Numbered from the stretch's first letter, positions 11,536 through 24,001 are shown. The stretch: 64,000 nt of DNA from Marinobacter mobilis (GCF_900106945.1 NZ_FNNE01000006.1:124001-188000), one strand, 5' to 3'. A program made the numbers and translations. Notes: generated by a model not told the origin, from the sequence alone.

Positions 11536-11564
11536 TGGAAATGCCGCTATCAAGTCTCTATAAT
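11536..11564 (+). promoter_or_regulatory. nqr operon promoter with long leader
   Basis: A perfect -10 box, TATAAT (11559-11564), is preceded by TGGAAA (11536-11541) with a 17-base spacer. Transcription would start near 11571, leaving a leader of about 190 bases before nqrA. The leader contains a possible 12-codon reading frame (11636-11674) and two copies of GGAAGTC (11690-11696 and 11706-11712). I see no recognised riboswitch. Confidence 0.65.
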
Positions 11565-11588
11565 TGGCGCGATTTTGGGTACGTCTGA

Positions 11589-13106
<1,518 letters not shown>

Positions 13107-13112
13107 TACGAC

Positions 13113-14318
13113 ATGAGTATCCGTACGTTTCTCGATGGTATCGAGCATCACTTTGAAAAAGGCGGCAAGTATGAACGCTGGTACGCGTTGTACGAAGCCG
13201 TTGACACCATTTTCTATACCCCTGGCAAGGTAGCTTCCACCACGGCTCATGTTCGCGACGGCGTAGACCTGAAACGACTGATGATCACCGTCTGGTTGTG
13301 CACCTTCCCGGCCATGTTCTTTGGTATGTGGAACATCGGTTTCCAGGCCAACAGCTTCCTGGCTGAAAATCCTGATGCCCTGATGGGTGACGGTGGCCTG
13401 CGCACGGCGTTTATCTCGGCTCTGGCCGGTAACGATGCCGCCAGCGTCTGGGACAACTTTGTCTACGGCATGGCGTACTTCCTCCCGATCTACCTGGTGA
13501 CTTTCGCCGTTGGTGGTTTCTGGGAAGTCCTGTTTGCGACTGTCCGTCGTCACGAGGTTAACGAAGGTTTCTTCGTGACTTCCGTGCTGTTCGCACTGAT
13601 CTGCCCGCCGACCATCCCGCTGTGGCAGGTCGCACTGGGCATTACCTTCGGTGTGGTCATTGGTAAGGAAGTGTTCGGCGGTACCGGCAAGAACTTCCTT
13701 AACCCGGCCCTGACCGGTCGTGCTTTCCTGTACTTCGCTTACCCGGCGCAGATCTCAGGTGACACGGTCTGGACTGCGGTTGACGGTTTCAGTGGTGCAA
13801 CCGCACTGAGCTGGGCTGCCAGCGGTGGCGTTGAAGCGCTGGAGCAGCAGATCGGCTGGGTGAACGCATTCCTCGGAACCATTCAGGGATCCATGGGTGA
13901 AACCTCCACCGTTGCGGTACTGATCGGCGGCCTGATTCTGCTGATGATGAAGATCGCGTCCTACCGCATCGTGGGTGGTGTGCTGATCGGCATGATCGGT
14001 ATGTCCATGCTGCTGAACGCAGTGGGCTCTGATACCAACCCGATGTTCAGCGTACCGGCTCACTGGCACCTGGTGATCGGCGGCTTTGCCTTCGGCATGA
14101 TGTTCATGGCAACCGACCCCGTGTCTGCCGCCATGACCAACACTGGTCGCTGGTGCTTTGGCATTCTGGTGGGTGTCATGACCGTGCTGATCCGCGTTAT
14201 CAACCCGGCGTTCCCAGAAGGCATCATGCTCGCCATTCTGTTCGCCAACCTGTTCGCACCGCTGATGGATCACTATGTGGTTCAGGCCAACATCAAACGG
14301 AGGCTTGCCCGTGGCTAA
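13113..14318 (+). CDS. nqrB: Na+-translocating NADH:quinone reductase subunit B
   Basis: Encodes 401 residues, an integral membrane subunit with about ten predicted helices. The covalent FMN attachment motif SGATALS is present, with the acceptor Thr at residue 230. NqrB carries FMN by phosphoester link plus riboflavin, forms part of the sodium path and hosts the quinone site. FMN attachment requires ApbE, encoded downstream. Its 3' end overlaps the nqrC start by 8 nt. Confidence 0.97.
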   Translation: MSIRTFLDGIEHHFEKGGKYERWYALYEAVDTIFYTPGKVASTTAHVRDGVDLKRLMITVWLCTFPAMFFGMWNIGFQANSFLAENPDALMGDGGLRTAFISALAGNDAASVWDNFVYGMAYFLPIYLVTFAVGGFWEVLFATVRRHEVNEGFFVTSVLFALICPPTIPLWQVALGITFGVVIGKEVFGGTGKNFLNPALTGRAFLYFAYPAQISGDTVWTAVDGFSGATALSWAASGGVEALEQQIGWVNAFLGTIQGSMGETSTVAVLIGGLILLMMKIASYRIVGGVLIGMIGMSMLLNAVGSDTNPMFSVPAHWHLVIGGFAFGMMFMATDPVSAAMTNTGRWCFGILVGVMTVLIRVINPAFPEGIMLAILFANLFAPLMDHYVVQANIKRRLARG

Positions 14319-15111
14319 CAAGGAAACTGTCTCCAGAACCCTGATCGTTGCGCTGGCGCTGTGTATCGTCTGCTCGGTGGTGGTTTCTACCGCCGCCGTA
14401 ATGCTGAAACCGGCTCAGGTAACCAACCAGAACCTGGATATCAAATCCAATATTCTGGCTGCCGCTGGCATGCTGGAAGCGGGTGCAACCCCGGCTGATA
14501 TTGAAGAGCAGTTCCAGCGTTTTGAAGTGCGTCTGCTGGACCTGGACACTGGTGAGTATGTTGATCCTCAGAGCGTTGGCTTTGAAGACGCGATGAAGTA
14601 CGACATGTACAAAGCCGCTTCTGATCCTGCTCTGTCCACCGTACTTGGCAGCAGCGAAGATCCTGCGGGAATCAAGCGTCGTCCAAACGTTGCCAAGATC
14701 TTCATCCTGACTGAAAACGGCGAGCTGCAGCGTGTGGTTCTGCCCGTTCACGGTTACGGTCTTTGGTCTACGTTGTACGGATTTGTTTCCCTCGAAGGTG
14801 ATGCCAACACTATCGAAGGTCTCGGTTTCTACTCTCACGCAGAAACTCCGGGCCTGGGTGGTGAAGTGGATAACCCCCGCTGGAAGCAGCAATGGGTAGG
14901 CAAGACCGTTTACGGAGACCAGGCCGGCCAGCCGGAGATTCGTCTCGTGAAGGGCGGTGTTGATCCCAACGATCCAAACGGGGAACACAGAGTCGATGCG
15001 CTTTCCGGCGCAACCCTGACCAGTCGCGGTGTTGAAAACCTGCTGAACTACTGGATGGGTGAGAACGGCTACGCAACGTTCCTGCAAAAACTGCGTCAAG
15101 GGGAGGTCTGA
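14311..15111 (+). CDS. nqrC: Na+-translocating NADH:quinone reductase subunit C
   Basis: Encodes 266 residues: one N-terminal membrane helix (about 10-32) and a large soluble domain. The covalent FMN motif SGATLTS is present with the acceptor Thr at residue 235. NqrC passes electrons within the complex. I chose the GTG at 14311 because ACGGAGG lies 7 nt upstream; an ATG at 14275 in the same frame lies well inside nqrB. Overlap with nqrB is 8 nt and the gap to nqrD is 2 nt. Confidence 0.96.
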   Translation: MANKETVSRTLIVALALCIVCSVVVSTAAVMLKPAQVTNQNLDIKSNILAAAGMLEAGATPADIEEQFQRFEVRLLDLDTGEYVDPQSVGFEDAMKYDMYKAASDPALSTVLGSSEDPAGIKRRPNVAKIFILTENGELQRVVLPVHGYGLWSTLYGFVSLEGDANTIEGLGFYSHAETPGLGGEVDNPRWKQQWVGKTVYGDQAGQPEIRLVKGGVDPNDPNGEHRVDALSGATLTSRGVENLLNYWMGENGYATFLQKLRQGEV

Positions 15112-15113
15112 TC

Positions 15114-15779
15114 ATGGCGGATACATCAGCCAAGCAGGTTCTTTTTGGACCGATTTTCAGCAACAACCCGATTGCACTTCAGATTCTTGGTATCTGTTCG
15201 GCGCTGGCGGTTACCACCAGCCTGAACGTGACCATTGTCATGTGTATTTCGGTAATTGCGGTTACCGCATTCTCCAACCTCGCGGTATCGCTGGTTCGCA
15301 CACAGATTCCGAACAGCATTCGGATCATCGTGCAGATGACCATCATCGCCTCTCTGGTCATCGTGGTTGATCAGGTGCTCAAGGCGTATGCCTATGAAAT
15401 CAGCAAGCAGCTGTCGGTTTTCGTTGGCCTGATCATCACCAACTGTATTGTTATGGGTCGTGCAGAAGGCTTTGCCATGAAAAATGGCCCGGCGCTGAGC
15501 TTCCTGGACGGTATCGGTAATGGTCTCGGCTATTCTGTGATGCTGCTTTTCATCGCCTTCTTCCGTGAACTGCTGGGCGCCGGCTCGCTGTTTGGTATTA
15601 CCCTGCTGCCCACCATTAACGAAGGTGGCTGGTACGTGCCGAACGGTCTGCTGCTGCTGCCACCGAGTGCGTTCTTCATCATCGGTCTGGCAATCTGGGG
15701 CCTGCGCGCCTGGAAGCCGGATCAGGTGGAAGAGGCTGACTACAAGATGTCTCGCCATAAAGCCAAGGAGGCCTTCTGA
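15114..15779 (+). CDS. nqrD: Na+-translocating NADH:quinone reductase subunit D
   Basis: Encodes 221 residues with about six membrane helices, starting [20 protein letters not shown] as in gammaproteobacterial NqrD. NqrD and NqrE form an inverted-repeat pair (related to RnfE/RnfA) that coordinates an iron centre within the membrane. The stop overlaps the nqrE start by one base (TGATG), so translation is likely coupled. Confidence 0.97.
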   Translation: MADTSAKQVLFGPIFSNNPIALQILGICSALAVTTSLNVTIVMCISVIAVTAFSNLAVSLVRTQIPNSIRIIVQMTIIASLVIVVDQVLKAYAYEISKQLSVFVGLIITNCIVMGRAEGFAMKNGPALSFLDGIGNGLGYSVMLLFIAFFRELLGAGSLFGITLLPTINEGGWYVPNGLLLLPPSAFFIIGLAIWGLRAWKPDQVEEADYKMSRHKAKEAF

Positions 15780-16387
15780 TGGAACACTATATCAGTCTGA
15801 TTCTGAAGGCCGTTTTCGTTGAAAACATGGCATTGGCGTTCTTCCTGGGGATGTGTACCTTCCTGGCGATTTCCAAGAAGATCGAAGCAGCTGTGGGTCT
15901 CGGTATTGCGGTTATTGTGGTTCTGACCCTGACCGTTCCGGCCAACAACCTGATCTACAACAACCTGTTGCGTGAAGGTGCGCTGGACTGGGCCGGTTAT
16001 CCGAACATCGACCTGAGCTTCCTCGGTCTGCTGACTTACATCGGCGTGATCGCAGCGATCGTTCAGATCATGGAAATGGTACTGGACAAGTACATTCCGG
16101 CTCTTTATTCGGCGCTGGGTGTCTTCCTGCCGCTGATTACCGTGAACTGCGCCATCATGGGTGCGTCCCTGTTCATGGTAGAGCGGGACTACACCTTTGG
16201 TGAGAGTGTTGTGTACGGGTTCGGTGCGGGTCTTGGCTGGGCACTGGCAATTGTTGCCCTGGCTGGTATCCGCGAGAAACTCAAGTACAGCGATGTTCCG
16301 GAAGGTCTCCGGGGCCTGGGTATCACCTTCATCACGGTTGGTTTGATGTCCCTGGGCTTTATGTCGTTTTCAGGTATTTCACTGTAA
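15779..16387 (+). CDS. nqrE: Na+-translocating NADH:quinone reductase subunit E
   Basis: Encodes 202 residues with about six membrane helices and the start [19 protein letters not shown]. The conserved Cys in [11 protein letters not shown] and the one in [14 protein letters not shown] fit the paired cysteines that hold the intramembrane iron centre with NqrD. It is inverted in topology relative to NqrD. Confidence 0.97.
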   Translation: MEHYISLILKAVFVENMALAFFLGMCTFLAISKKIEAAVGLGIAVIVVLTLTVPANNLIYNNLLREGALDWAGYPNIDLSFLGLLTYIGVIAAIVQIMEMVLDKYIPALYSALGVFLPLITVNCAIMGASLFMVERDYTFGESVVYGFGAGLGWALAIVALAGIREKLKYSDVPEGLRGLGITFITVGLMSLGFMSFSGISL

Positions 16388-16424
16388 CCAATCCGGTGAT
16401 TCGGTTTAACGAAAAGGCGAGACC

Positions 16425-17651
16425 ATGAATACAGAAATTATTCTCGGCGTGGTCATGTTCACCGTTATCGTGCTGTCGCTTGTGGCGATCATCCTGGCGG
16501 CACGCTCGAAGCTGGTTAGCACCGGTGACGTGACTATCGAAATCAACGACGACCCTGAACATACGGTCAAAACAGCGGCTGGCGGAAAACTGCTGGGCAC
16601 GCTGGCCGGCAACGGCATCTTCCTGTCTTCTGCCTGTGGTGGCGGTGGTACCTGTGCGCAGTGCAAGTGTAAGGTGCTGGACGGCGGCGGCGCCATGCTG
16701 CCAACGGAAAAGACGCACTTCACCAACCGTGAAGAGAAAGAAGGCTGGCGCCTGTCGTGTCAGGTTCCGGTCAAGCAGGACATGAAGATCGAAGTGCCGG
16801 AAGAGTTCTTTGGCGTGAAGAAGTGGGAATGCGAGGTGGTGTCCAACCACAACGTGGCCACCTTCATCAAGGAGCTGGTGCTGAAATTGCCGGAAGGCGA
16901 AGAAGTTGACTTCCGTGCTGGCGGTTATGTTCAGCTCGAGTGTCCTCCGTACGAGATCGACTACAAGAACTTCGATATCGAAGAAGAGTTCCATGAAGAC
17001 TGGGACAAGCACGATATCTGGCGCTACAAGGCGATCAACAAGGAAGACACCATCCGTGCCTACTCCATGGCCAACTATCCGGAAGAGAAGGGTGTTCTCA
17101 AGTTCAACATCCGGATTGCCACTCCGCCTCCAGGCAGCGACCATCCGCCGGGCATCATGTCCAGCTTTGTGTTCAACCTGAAGCCGGGTGACAAGGTTAC
17201 CGTGATGGGGCCGTTCGGTGAGTTCTTCGCCAAGAAGACCGATGCTGAAATGGTGTTCATCGGTGGTGGTGCCGGCATGGCTCCGATGCGTTCGCACATC
17301 TTTGACCAGCTCAAGCGTCTCAACTCCAACCGCAAGATCAGCTTCTGGTACGGTGCGCGGAGTGTACGTGAGATGTTCTACGTCGAAGACTTCGACGGTC
17401 TGGCTGAGCAGAACGAGAACTTCGAATGGCACGTGGCGCTGTCCGATGCAATGCCGACCGATAACTGGACTGGCTACACCGGCTTCATCCACAACGTGTT
17501 GTACGAAAACTACCTCAAGGACCATCCGGCCCCAGAGGATTGTGAGTTCTACATGTGTGGGCCCCCAATCATGAACGCATCCGTGATCAAGATGCTGAAG
17601 GATATGGGTGTTGAAGACGAGAACATCATGCTGGATGACTTTGGAGGTTAA
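16425..17651 (+). CDS. nqrF: Na+-translocating NADH:quinone reductase subunit F
   Basis: Encodes 408 residues: an N-terminal membrane helix (about 4-26), a ferredoxin-type [2Fe-2S] domain with [14 protein letters not shown] and a later LSCQVPVK Cys, then an FAD- and NADH-binding reductase domain ([11 protein letters not shown] for [15 protein letters not shown] for NADH, and a C-terminal CGPP). It is the NADH entry point of the complex. Last structural gene, 9 nt before apbE. Confidence 0.97.
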   Translation: MNTEIILGVVMFTVIVLSLVAIILAARSKLVSTGDVTIEINDDPEHTVKTAAGGKLLGTLAGNGIFLSSACGGGGTCAQCKCKVLDGGGAMLPTEKTHFTNREEKEGWRLSCQVPVKQDMKIEVPEEFFGVKKWECEVVSNHNVATFIKELVLKLPEGEEVDFRAGGYVQLECPPYEIDYKNFDIEEEFHEDWDKHDIWRYKAINKEDTIRAYSMANYPEEKGVLKFNIRIATPPPGSDHPPGIMSSFVFNLKPGDKVTVMGPFGEFFAKKTDAEMVFIGGGAGMAPMRSHIFDQLKRLNSNRKISFWYGARSVREMFYVEDFDGLAEQNENFEWHVALSDAMPTDNWTGYTGFIHNVLYENYLKDHPAPEDCEFYMCGPPIMNASVIKMLKDMGVEDENIMLDDFGG

Positions 17652-17660
17652 ACAGACCCG

Positions 17661-18710
17661 ATGACATCCCGCATGTTCCGACCCGCCAGGGCTTCAGTCA
17701 CCAGCATCCTTGTGATGCTGGTGATTGCGACCCTGGCGGGTTGCTCGTTTAAGGAAGAGGCAAAAGTCTGGGAGTTGTCTGGCCCGGTCTTTGGTACCCG
17801 TTATCATATCAATGTCGTATTGAACGATGACCCCGTGCGTCTGGAGAATCTGGGGCAGGGGATTGGTCAGGTGTTGCAGCAGGTGGACGCCTCGATGTCG
17901 ACCTGGCGGCAGGACTCCGAATTGTCACAGTTCAACTCGGCCGTGGATCAGTCCCAGTGGCAAGCGATCTCTGCTGAGCTTCTCGATGTGCTGACCGCAG
18001 CCCGCTCGATCTCCGAGTTCAGTGAAGGGGCCTTTGATATCACGGTTGGTCCTGTGGTCAATCTCTGGGGCTTCGGTCCGGAAGGCCGCCCGGATGTGGT
18101 TCCCAATGCCGACGAGTTGGCCCAGCGACTGGGCGCGATAGGCTACTGGAATATTGAACTTCAGCAGGAACCGCCAGCGGTTCGTACCCGCTCGCATCAA
18201 TACCTGGACCTGTCAGCAATCGCCAAGGGCTATGGGGTGGATGCTGTTGCCCGTTTTCTCGAGGACGAAGGCATCAGCGCGTTTCTTGTGGAAATCGGTG
18301 GTGAGATCCGGGTCAAGGGGCGCAAGCCTGGTGGTGAGGCCTGGCGCCTGGCGATCGAACAACCGGTAGCGGGTGATCGGCAGGTCAACCGGGTGGTTGT
18401 TCTCGACGATCATGGCCTGGCTACTTCCGGTGATTACCGGAATTATTTTGAGTCCGATGGGCAGCGGTTTTCCCATACCATCGATCCGGTAACCGGCCAG
18501 CCTATCAGCCATAATCTGGCGTCTGTGACGGTGATTGCAGAAAACTGTATGCTGGCAGATGGCATCGCGACAGCTTTTAATGTCATGGGGTTTGAAAAGG
18601 CCAGAGCGCTGGCAATCCGTGACAATATTCCGGCGTATTTCATTGTGCGTACCGGGGAAGGTTTTGAATCACACTACACGCCGGCCTTTTCGTCCTATCT
18701 TGTTGAATAA
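17661..18710 (+). CDS. apbE: FAD:protein FMN transferase ApbE (lipoprotein)
   Basis: Encodes 349 residues with a lipoprotein signal: a hydrophobic stretch ending TLAGC, lipidated Cys at 28. The mature part matches ApbE (FGTRYHI, DASMSTWRQDSELSQFN, AKGYGVDAVA, and the Mg2+/FAD region HTIDPVTGQP). It attaches FMN from FAD to the Thr of the SGAT motif in NqrB and NqrC in the periplasm. Its place right after nqrF fits that role. Confidence 0.95.
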   Translation: MTSRMFRPARASVTSILVMLVIATLAGCSFKEEAKVWELSGPVFGTRYHINVVLNDDPVRLENLGQGIGQVLQQVDASMSTWRQDSELSQFNSAVDQSQWQAISAELLDVLTAARSISEFSEGAFDITVGPVVNLWGFGPEGRPDVVPNADELAQRLGAIGYWNIELQQEPPAVRTRSHQYLDLSAIAKGYGVDAVARFLEDEGISAFLVEIGGEIRVKGRKPGGEAWRLAIEQPVAGDRQVNRVVVLDDHGLATSGDYRNYFESDGQRFSHTIDPVTGQPISHNLASVTVIAENCMLADGIATAFNVMGFEKARALAIRDNIPAYFIVRTGEGFESHYTPAFSSYLVE

Positions 18711-18774
18711 TCAGATAGGACTGTTTCCAGGCCGGGTGATCAGTGACTGTATAGTGAAGGTGAGGTGAATCGTT

Positions 18775-19020
18775 ATGGGCACGTTTCTGCTGGTTTTTGT
18801 CATTGTTGGGGTCCTCCTTCTGGCTATGTCCATTGGCGTGATCATGGGCCGTAAGCCCATCAGTGGTACCTGCGGCGGTATTGGCGCTCTGGGCCTTGAT
18901 GGCGCCTGTGATATTTGTGGCGGCAACACCAAGAAGTGCAAAGAGGAAAACGATCGCCTGGCCAAAGAGGGCAAAACTGCCGATGCTCTGGCCTATGACG
19001 CGAGCAAGTCAGCCCAATAA
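18775..19020 (+). CDS. nqrM: Na+-NQR maturation factor NqrM
   Basis: Encodes 81 residues: an N-terminal membrane helix (about 4-24), then a short Cys-containing domain with Cys at 33, 45, 48 and 55. This is the DUF539/NqrM family, required in Vibrio for a functional Na+-NQR, probably for delivering iron to the NqrD/NqrE centre. The four cysteines could bind iron. It lies in the expected place after apbE. Confidence 0.93.
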   Translation: MGTFLLVFVIVGVLLLAMSIGVIMGRKPISGTCGGIGALGLDGACDICGGNTKKCKEENDRLAKEGKTADALAYDASKSAQ

Positions 19021-19054
19021 TATTAAATGACGTAGATAAGGAGTTACTGCGCGC

Positions 19055-20446
19055 ATGCCAGAACATCAATACGACGTCGTCGTTATCGGTGCCGGTCCCT
19101 CAGGCGAGGGTGCGGCCATGAATGCTGCCAAGAACGGTAAGCGGGTTGCGATCATTGAAGACAAGCAAATGGTCGGGGGCAACTGTACCCATCTGGGCAC
19201 CATTCCTTCCAAGGCGCTTCGTCACTCGGTCAAACAGATCATTACGTTCAATACCAACCAGATGTTCCGCGACATCGGAGAGCCCCGCTGGTTTTCCTTC
19301 CCGCGGGTACTGGCCAGCGCCCAGAAAGTAATTGGCAAGCAGGTCAAGTTGCGGACCCAGTTCTACGCCCGAAATCGCATTGACCTGTTTAACGGCAAGG
19401 CGCGTTTTGTCGATGCCAACCGGGTTGAAGTTAGCAGCCGTCAGGCTTCGGAAACACTGCACGCGAAGACCATTGTCGTTGCAACTGGCTCGAGGCCGTA
19501 CCTGCCACCGGACGTCAACTTCCGTCACCACCGTATCTACAACAGCGACACCATCCTGAACCTGTCCCATACGCCCCGCACCCTGATTATCTATGGTGCC
19601 GGTGTTATCGGCTCCGAGTATGCGTCGATCTTCGCCGGTCTCGGGGTCAAGGTTGATCTTATCAACCCGGGCAGTCGCCTGTTGTCCTTCCTGGATGACG
19701 AGATTTCTGATGCGCTGAGCTATCACCTGCGCAACAACGGTGTGTTGGTTCGCCATAATGAAGAATATGAAGCGGTGGACGGTGACGAACACGGCGTCGT
19801 GCTGTCATTGAAGTCCGGCAAGAAAATCCGCGCAGATGCATTCCTGTGGTGTAACGGCCGTACCGGCAACACCGACAAGCTGAACCTGGAGAACGTTGGC
19901 CTCGAAGCCAACAGTCGGGGCCAGCTGGCGGTGGATGAACACTATCGAACCCAGGTACCGCACATCTATGCGGTCGGTGATGTCATCGGCTGGCCAAGTC
20001 TCGCGAGCGCAGCCTATGACCAGGGACGGGCAGCCGCCTCTGACATAGTCCACGACGACTACTTCCGCTACGTCTCCGATGTACCCACCGGTATCTATAC
20101 CATCCCTGAAATCAGTTCTGTCGGCCAGACCGAGCGTGAGCTGACCGAGGCCAAGGTGCCTTACGAAGTGGGGCAGGCGTTCTTCAAGGACCTGGCGCGC
20201 GCTCAGATTACTGGCGAAGCCGTTGGCATGCTGAAGATCCTGTTCCATCGCGAGACCCGCGAAATTCTCGGTATTCATTGCTTTGGAGACCAGGCGGCCG
20301 AGATCGTCCACATCGGCCAGGCCATCATGAACCAGGAAGGCGAGGCCAACTCGCTGAACTACTTTATCAACACGACGTTCAACTACCCCACCATGGCGGA
20401 GGCCTACCGGGTCGCTGCACTGAACGGGTTGAACCGTATCTTCTGA
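19055..20446 (+). CDS. sthA: Soluble pyridine nucleotide transhydrogenase
   Basis: Encodes 463 residues. The FAD Rossmann motif is [15 protein letters not shown] near the N-terminus, and the NAD(P) motif is [18 protein letters not shown] near residue 180. The region that holds two redox cysteines in related disulfide reductases reads [13 protein letters not shown], with only one Cys, which is diagnostic of SthA. It moves hydride between NADPH and NAD+. AAGGAG lies upstream of the ATG. Following the nqr cluster, it ties NADH supply to NADPH balance. Confidence 0.95.
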   Translation: MPEHQYDVVVIGAGPSGEGAAMNAAKNGKRVAIIEDKQMVGGNCTHLGTIPSKALRHSVKQIITFNTNQMFRDIGEPRWFSFPRVLASAQKVIGKQVKLRTQFYARNRIDLFNGKARFVDANRVEVSSRQASETLHAKTIVVATGSRPYLPPDVNFRHHRIYNSDTILNLSHTPRTLIIYGAGVIGSEYASIFAGLGVKVDLINPGSRLLSFLDDEISDALSYHLRNNGVLVRHNEEYEAVDGDEHGVVLSLKSGKKIRADAFLWCNGRTGNTDKLNLENVGLEANSRGQLAVDEHYRTQVPHIYAVGDVIGWPSLASAAYDQGRAAASDIVHDDYFRYVSDVPTGIYTIPEISSVGQTERELTEAKVPYEVGQAFFKDLARAQITGEAVGMLKILFHRETREILGIHCFGDQAAEIVHIGQAIMNQEGEANSLNYFINTTFNYPTMAEAYRVAALNGLNRIF

Positions 20447-20455
20447 GTTATGTCC

Positions 20456-20480
20456 GGCCCCGCTTTGCGGGGCCAGTTAT
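20456..20480. terminator. Bidirectional terminator between sthA and the phosphodiesterase gene
   Basis: GGCCCCGC (20456-20463), a 3-nt loop, then GCGGGGCC (20467-20474): a perfect 8-bp GC stem. It is followed by a weak T/A tail (AGTTATTTA) on the plus strand and lies in the 34-nt gap between two convergent genes. Confidence 0.7.
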
Positions 20481-21275
20481 TTAGGCGGAAGGGGAAAGTG
20501 AGGGTTCCTGGCCATCGTCGTCCTGCTCAGGCGGCAGGTGTGGCAGGGATTCCATGCGATTCTCGAAATAGATCCGGGTACTGGTCGGATAGTCGGTGAT
20601 GATGCTGTCGACCCCCTGTTCTTCCAGTTCCAGCATGTCGTGAATCCGGTTGACCGTCCAGGTCGATACCTTGATATCCCGCCGGTGAGCATCCTCCACC
20701 AACTCCCGGGAGCACAGCTTCCAGTTCAGAATCAGATAGTCACATTCAAGTCTCGACGCAACGCTGATGGGTTTGGGAAACCGGCTGTCGATCACGACGC
20801 CGATGGCAATGCGCCGGTTTCTGCGGCGGATTTCCTGAAGGAACCAGGTGTCAGACGAAGTCACCACCACACGCTCGAACAAATCCCGCTTCTGAATCAG
20901 TTCAGTGAGCCGGTTGCACAGGATATTTAACCGGTTGCGCTTGTCTGTCTTGACCTCAAGCTGCAGATGCTCGAATTCCGGAATTGCTGCCAATACCGCT
21001 TCAAGGGTTGGAATGCCCGTTGGTGTCGGCCAGGTGACCACGTTCTTGCGGGCATCCATCTTGGCGAGATCTGCCGCCGTGTAATCGGCGACCTTACCGC
21101 TCTGGCCGGTGGTGCGTTCCAGGGTCAGGTCATGGATAACCACGGGCTGTCCGTCTTTGGCCAGAATCAGATCAAACTCAAAGCGGCGGATGCCATGTCG
21201 GTACGCCAGCTCGAATCCGGCGAGAGTGTTTTCGGGGGCCTCACCTTTGGCCCCGCGGTGTCCGTAAATGATCAT
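20481..21275 (-). CDS. Glycerophosphodiester phosphodiesterase
   Basis: Encodes 264 residues of the GDPD (GlpQ/UgpQ) TIM-barrel family. It opens with YGHRGAKGEAPENTLAGFELA (catalytic HR and the metal-binding Glu), then FEFDLILAKDGQPVVIHD (second acidic pair and catalytic His). Further strands include LQLEVKT. No signal peptide, so it is likely cytosolic like UgpQ, hydrolysing glycerophosphodiesters to glycerol-3-phosphate plus an alcohol. Last gene of a minus-strand run, 8 nt after the DAHP synthase-like gene. Confidence 0.9.
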   Translation of the reverse strand: MIIYGHRGAKGEAPENTLAGFELAYRHGIRRFEFDLILAKDGQPVVIHDLTLERTTGQSGKVADYTAADLAKMDARKNVVTWPTPTGIPTLEAVLAAIPEFEHLQLEVKTDKRNRLNILCNRLTELIQKRDLFERVVVTSSDTWFLQEIRRRNRRIAIGVVIDSRFPKPISVASRLECDYLILNWKLCSRELVEDAHRRDIKVSTWTVNRIHDMLELEEQGVDSIITDYPTSTRIYFENRMESLPHLPPEQDDDGQEPSLSPSA

Positions 21276-21283
21276 TCAGTGTG

Positions 21284-22414
21284 TTAGCCGTTCAGGGTGT
21301 CGATACGAATCCTGCTGTACAGGGCCTGGCGTTTTTTCCAGGTTTCATGGCACAGCTGGATGTCTTCAAGATACGCCGGCAGCTCCTCCATGAGAAGTGC
21401 CTGGGGGCCATCGACCAGCGCGAGTTCAGGTTTCGGGTGAAAATCCACCAGTACCATGTTGGCGCCCGCAATGATCCCCTGTGCGGTGGTGTGCATCACA
21501 TCCAGAATGCCATCCGGAGCATGCTCCCGGCTGCCCACCGAGTGGGAGGGGTCAATACACACCGGCATCCGGGTCAGTCGCTTGACGGCTGGCACGTGCG
21601 CAAAGTCCACCATGTTGCGGTGGGGCTGGCCGGCTTCCGTCTTCATTCCCCGCAGGCAGAACACCACGTTGGCGTTGCCTTCACTGGCCAGGTACTCGGC
21701 GGCATTGAGGGATTCGTTCAGGGTGATGCCGAATCCCCGCTTCAACAGGACCGGATAGGTACTCTGACGGCCGATGGCCTTGAGCAGTTCAAAGTTCTGG
21801 GTGTTACGGGTACCGACCTGAAGCATGACCCCGGTGGGACGGCCGAGCTTTTCGAGGCACTCGTCGATTTCCTCGATGTGGCTCTCATGGGTGATCTCCA
21901 TCGCAATCACCTTGATGCCATGCTTGCCCGCCTTTTCGAAAACCCAGGGCAGACAGCCCTTGCCATGACCCTGGAAAGAATAGGGGTTGGTCCGCGGTTT
22001 GTAGGCGCCCATCCGGGTACAGACCTGGCCGTGGGATTCGAGGGCCTTCAGGATCAGTTCAACGTGCTCGGGCACATCCACGGCGCAGAGGCCGGCGAAT
22101 ACATTGAGGTTGTCCTGATTGAAGGTCACACCGTTGTAGCTGAATCCACTGACCCGGTCGTCGTCGCGGTGGCGGCCCAGAATCCGGTAGTCGTCGGAGA
22201 TGCGGATAACGCGCTCCACCGCGGGCAGGGCGGCAATTTCATCTTTATCGAGGGACTTGGTGTCCCCCAGCAGGTAGACCTCGGTCAGACGCTGGCTGGC
22301 GCCCTGGATCTCGTGAACCCGCAATGACACCCCCGGCAGATTCTCAAGAAAATGCAGCGTCTGGCGGTATTCCTCGCTATCCAGTGCGGTGTCGGGGTGA
22401 AGTATGGCAAGCAT
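21284..22414 (-). CDS. 3-deoxy-7-phosphoheptulonate synthase (DAHP/KDO8P synthase family)
   Basis: Encodes 376 residues. An N-terminal ~90-residue ferredoxin-like domain precedes a class I DAHP/KDO8P synthase barrel. Visible barrel features include the substrate-loop stretch GAYKPRTNPYSFQG, the LLKRGFGITLNE strand, and the late VCIDPSHSVGSREH with the metal-binding His. This layout matches type I-beta-like enzymes. The family condenses PEP with erythrose-4-phosphate to start aromatic synthesis. A strong AAGGAG lies 7 nt before the ATG. The neighbour transaldolase makes erythrose-4-phosphate, which fits. Confidence 0.82.
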   Translation of the reverse strand: MLAILHPDTALDSEEYRQTLHFLENLPGVSLRVHEIQGASQRLTEVYLLGDTKSLDKDEIAALPAVERVIRISDDYRILGRHRDDDRVSGFSYNGVTFNQDNLNVFAGLCAVDVPEHVELILKALESHGQVCTRMGAYKPRTNPYSFQGHGKGCLPWVFEKAGKHGIKVIAMEITHESHIEEIDECLEKLGRPTGVMLQVGTRNTQNFELLKAIGRQSTYPVLLKRGFGITLNESLNAAEYLASEGNANVVFCLRGMKTEAGQPHRNMVDFAHVPAVKRLTRMPVCIDPSHSVGSREHAPDGILDVMHTTAQGIIAGANMVLVDFHPKPELALVDGPQALLMEELPAYLEDIQLCHETWKKRQALYSRIRIDTLNG

Positions 22415-22435
22415 GGCGTGACTCCTTATCCCTGG

Positions 22436-22909
22436 TTATCCGGGCGATCTCTCTGCCTGGTGGGCCTGCTCGGCGCGATGGCGCGCCAGCGTGTATTCGC
22501 TGTGATGAAGGTAGAGCAGGTCCGCGATGCGGCGAATCAGCTGCTCTTCGTACTGATCGATACGGCCATCGGCGTAGGCGACCCGCCAGATACTCTCCAG
22601 CAGCAAGAGCTTGTGGCCCTGGTCCAGGTGGTCGTTGAGAATGCCGGTGAATTCGTACAGGGAGGTGGCTGAATCGGCGTGAGCCAGCGCATCCTGCAGA
22701 ATTTCTTCCGCCTCTTCGCGAGTGATCTTAAGCGCTTTTATTGCACAGTCGACAATGGTGCTCAGTTCCCGCGCATCCTGATTCTGATCGATGCGGGCCA
22801 GCTGAACCATCAGGGCGGTGGCTGCAACCGCCATCCGGTGCCTGTTCGACGGGGTTTCGGCGCCACCGGAGGGCGTCGCCAGCAAGAGTTGTTTCAACCG
22901 CGCAATCAT
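22436..22909 (-). CDS. TerB-like (tellurite resistance B fold) protein
   Basis: Encodes 157 residues from the ATG at 22909. Upstream in-frame starts would extend into the transaldolase gene. The body is all-helical with paired acidic metal-type motifs (ARIDQNQDARE near 45 and ADGRIDQYEEQLIRRIADL near 120), typical of the TerB/DjlA-N fold. Biochemical function is unknown; TerB proteins often sit in stress or membrane-linked complexes. Located in the tal-to-phosphodiesterase run. Confidence 0.8.
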   Translation of the reverse strand: MIARLKQLLLATPSGGAETPSNRHRMAVAATALMVQLARIDQNQDARELSTIVDCAIKALKITREEAEEILQDALAHADSATSLYEFTGILNDHLDQGHKLLLLESIWRVAYADGRIDQYEEQLIRRIADLLYLHHSEYTLARHRAEQAHQAERSPG

Positions 22910-22940
22910 TGTGTGTGGCGGGCTCCTGTATAGGCCGGGG

Positions 22941-23906
22941 TCAGGCGGCGCTGGCCAGGCGACGAACCCGGCTTTCGAGTTCGATCTGGTCAATGGCAAA
23001 GCGCCGGATTCCGTCGGCAAGCTTTTCCGTGGCCATGGCGTCTTCGTTCGACTCCCAGCGGAACAATGATTCGCTCATGGCTCGCGGGCGTTCGAGGCTG
23101 TTGGCACTGTGTGCCGAAAGCTTTTGTTCGAGCGTGCCGGCATCGTCCTGCAGGGACTGCAGCAGCGCCGGACTGATGGTCAGCCGGTCACAGCCGGCCA
23201 GCATCTCGATTTCACCGGCGTTACGGAAACTCGCGCCCATCACCACCGTGCTGTAGCCGTGGGACTTGTAGTAGTTGTAGATACGGGTAACCGACTGCAC
23301 ACCGGGATCTTCGTGGGGGGCAAAAGCATCGCGGTCGCTGTTGGCCAGATGCCAATCCAGAATCCGGCCTACAAATGGTGAAATCAGGTGGGCGCCAGCA
23401 TCCGCGCAGGCCCGGGCCTGGGCAAATGAGAACAGCAGGGTAAGGTTGCAGCGAATACCGTCTTTTTCCAGTTGTTCTGCAGCACGAATTCCTTCCCAGG
23501 TGGAGGCAATCTTGATCAGTACCCGGCTGGTATCGATGCCGCGCTGGTCGTACAGGTCAACCAGCCGGCGGGCCCGCTCAAGCGTAGCGGCGGTATCGAA
23601 GGATAGGCGGGCGTCCACTTCGGTGGAGACAACGCCCGGAATCAGCTTCAGGATTTCCTCACCTGCGCGAACGGCGAGCATGTCCGTGGCGTAAGTCAGT
23701 TGGTCACCCTCCGAGCCCCCGGCCTTGCGAGCGTCGTCGATGGCCGCATCGATCATAGGCCGATAGCGTTCAGAGTCGGCCGCTTTAAGCAGCAGGGAAG
23801 GGTTGGTGGTGGCATCCTGCGGGCGCCATTGGGCAATGGCATCCAAATCGCCGGTGTCGGCCACAACCGTGGTCATCGTCTTGAGCTGATCGAGCTTGCT
23901 GGTCAT
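22941..23906 (-). CDS. tal: Transaldolase
   Basis: Encodes 321 residues of the TalB type: TTVVADTGD near the start, [10 protein letters not shown], and the Schiff-base Lys in [16 protein letters not shown]. It transfers a dihydroxyacetone unit between sedoheptulose-7-phosphate and glyceraldehyde-3-phosphate, giving erythrose-4-phosphate and fructose-6-phosphate. I use the ATG at 23906, with AGGA about 10 nt upstream; an ATG four codons earlier (23918) is possible. The erythrose-4-phosphate product is a substrate for the enzyme encoded two genes downstream. Confidence 0.95.
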   Translation of the reverse strand: MTSKLDQLKTMTTVVADTGDLDAIAQWRPQDATTNPSLLLKAADSERYRPMIDAAIDDARKAGGSEGDQLTYATDMLAVRAGEEILKLIPGVVSTEVDARLSFDTAATLERARRLVDLYDQRGIDTSRVLIKIASTWEGIRAAEQLEKDGIRCNLTLLFSFAQARACADAGAHLISPFVGRILDWHLANSDRDAFAPHEDPGVQSVTRIYNYYKSHGYSTVVMGASFRNAGEIEMLAGCDRLTISPALLQSLQDDAGTLEQKLSAHSANSLERPRAMSESLFRWESNEDAMATEKLADGIRRFAIDQIELESRVRRLASAA

Positions 23907-24001
23907 TCGTTCTGTCATCCTGAGCGTTGTTCTGATTCCGGGGACCTTTATCTATGTCTACAATAACCGGGGCCTTTGACAGGGACAAGACGGCGATGAC
24001 C

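Noticed and set aside
16359..17525. A 388-codon minus-strand open frame across nqrF
   Set aside because: Antisense shadow of nqrF; no ribosome binding site or recognisable domain.
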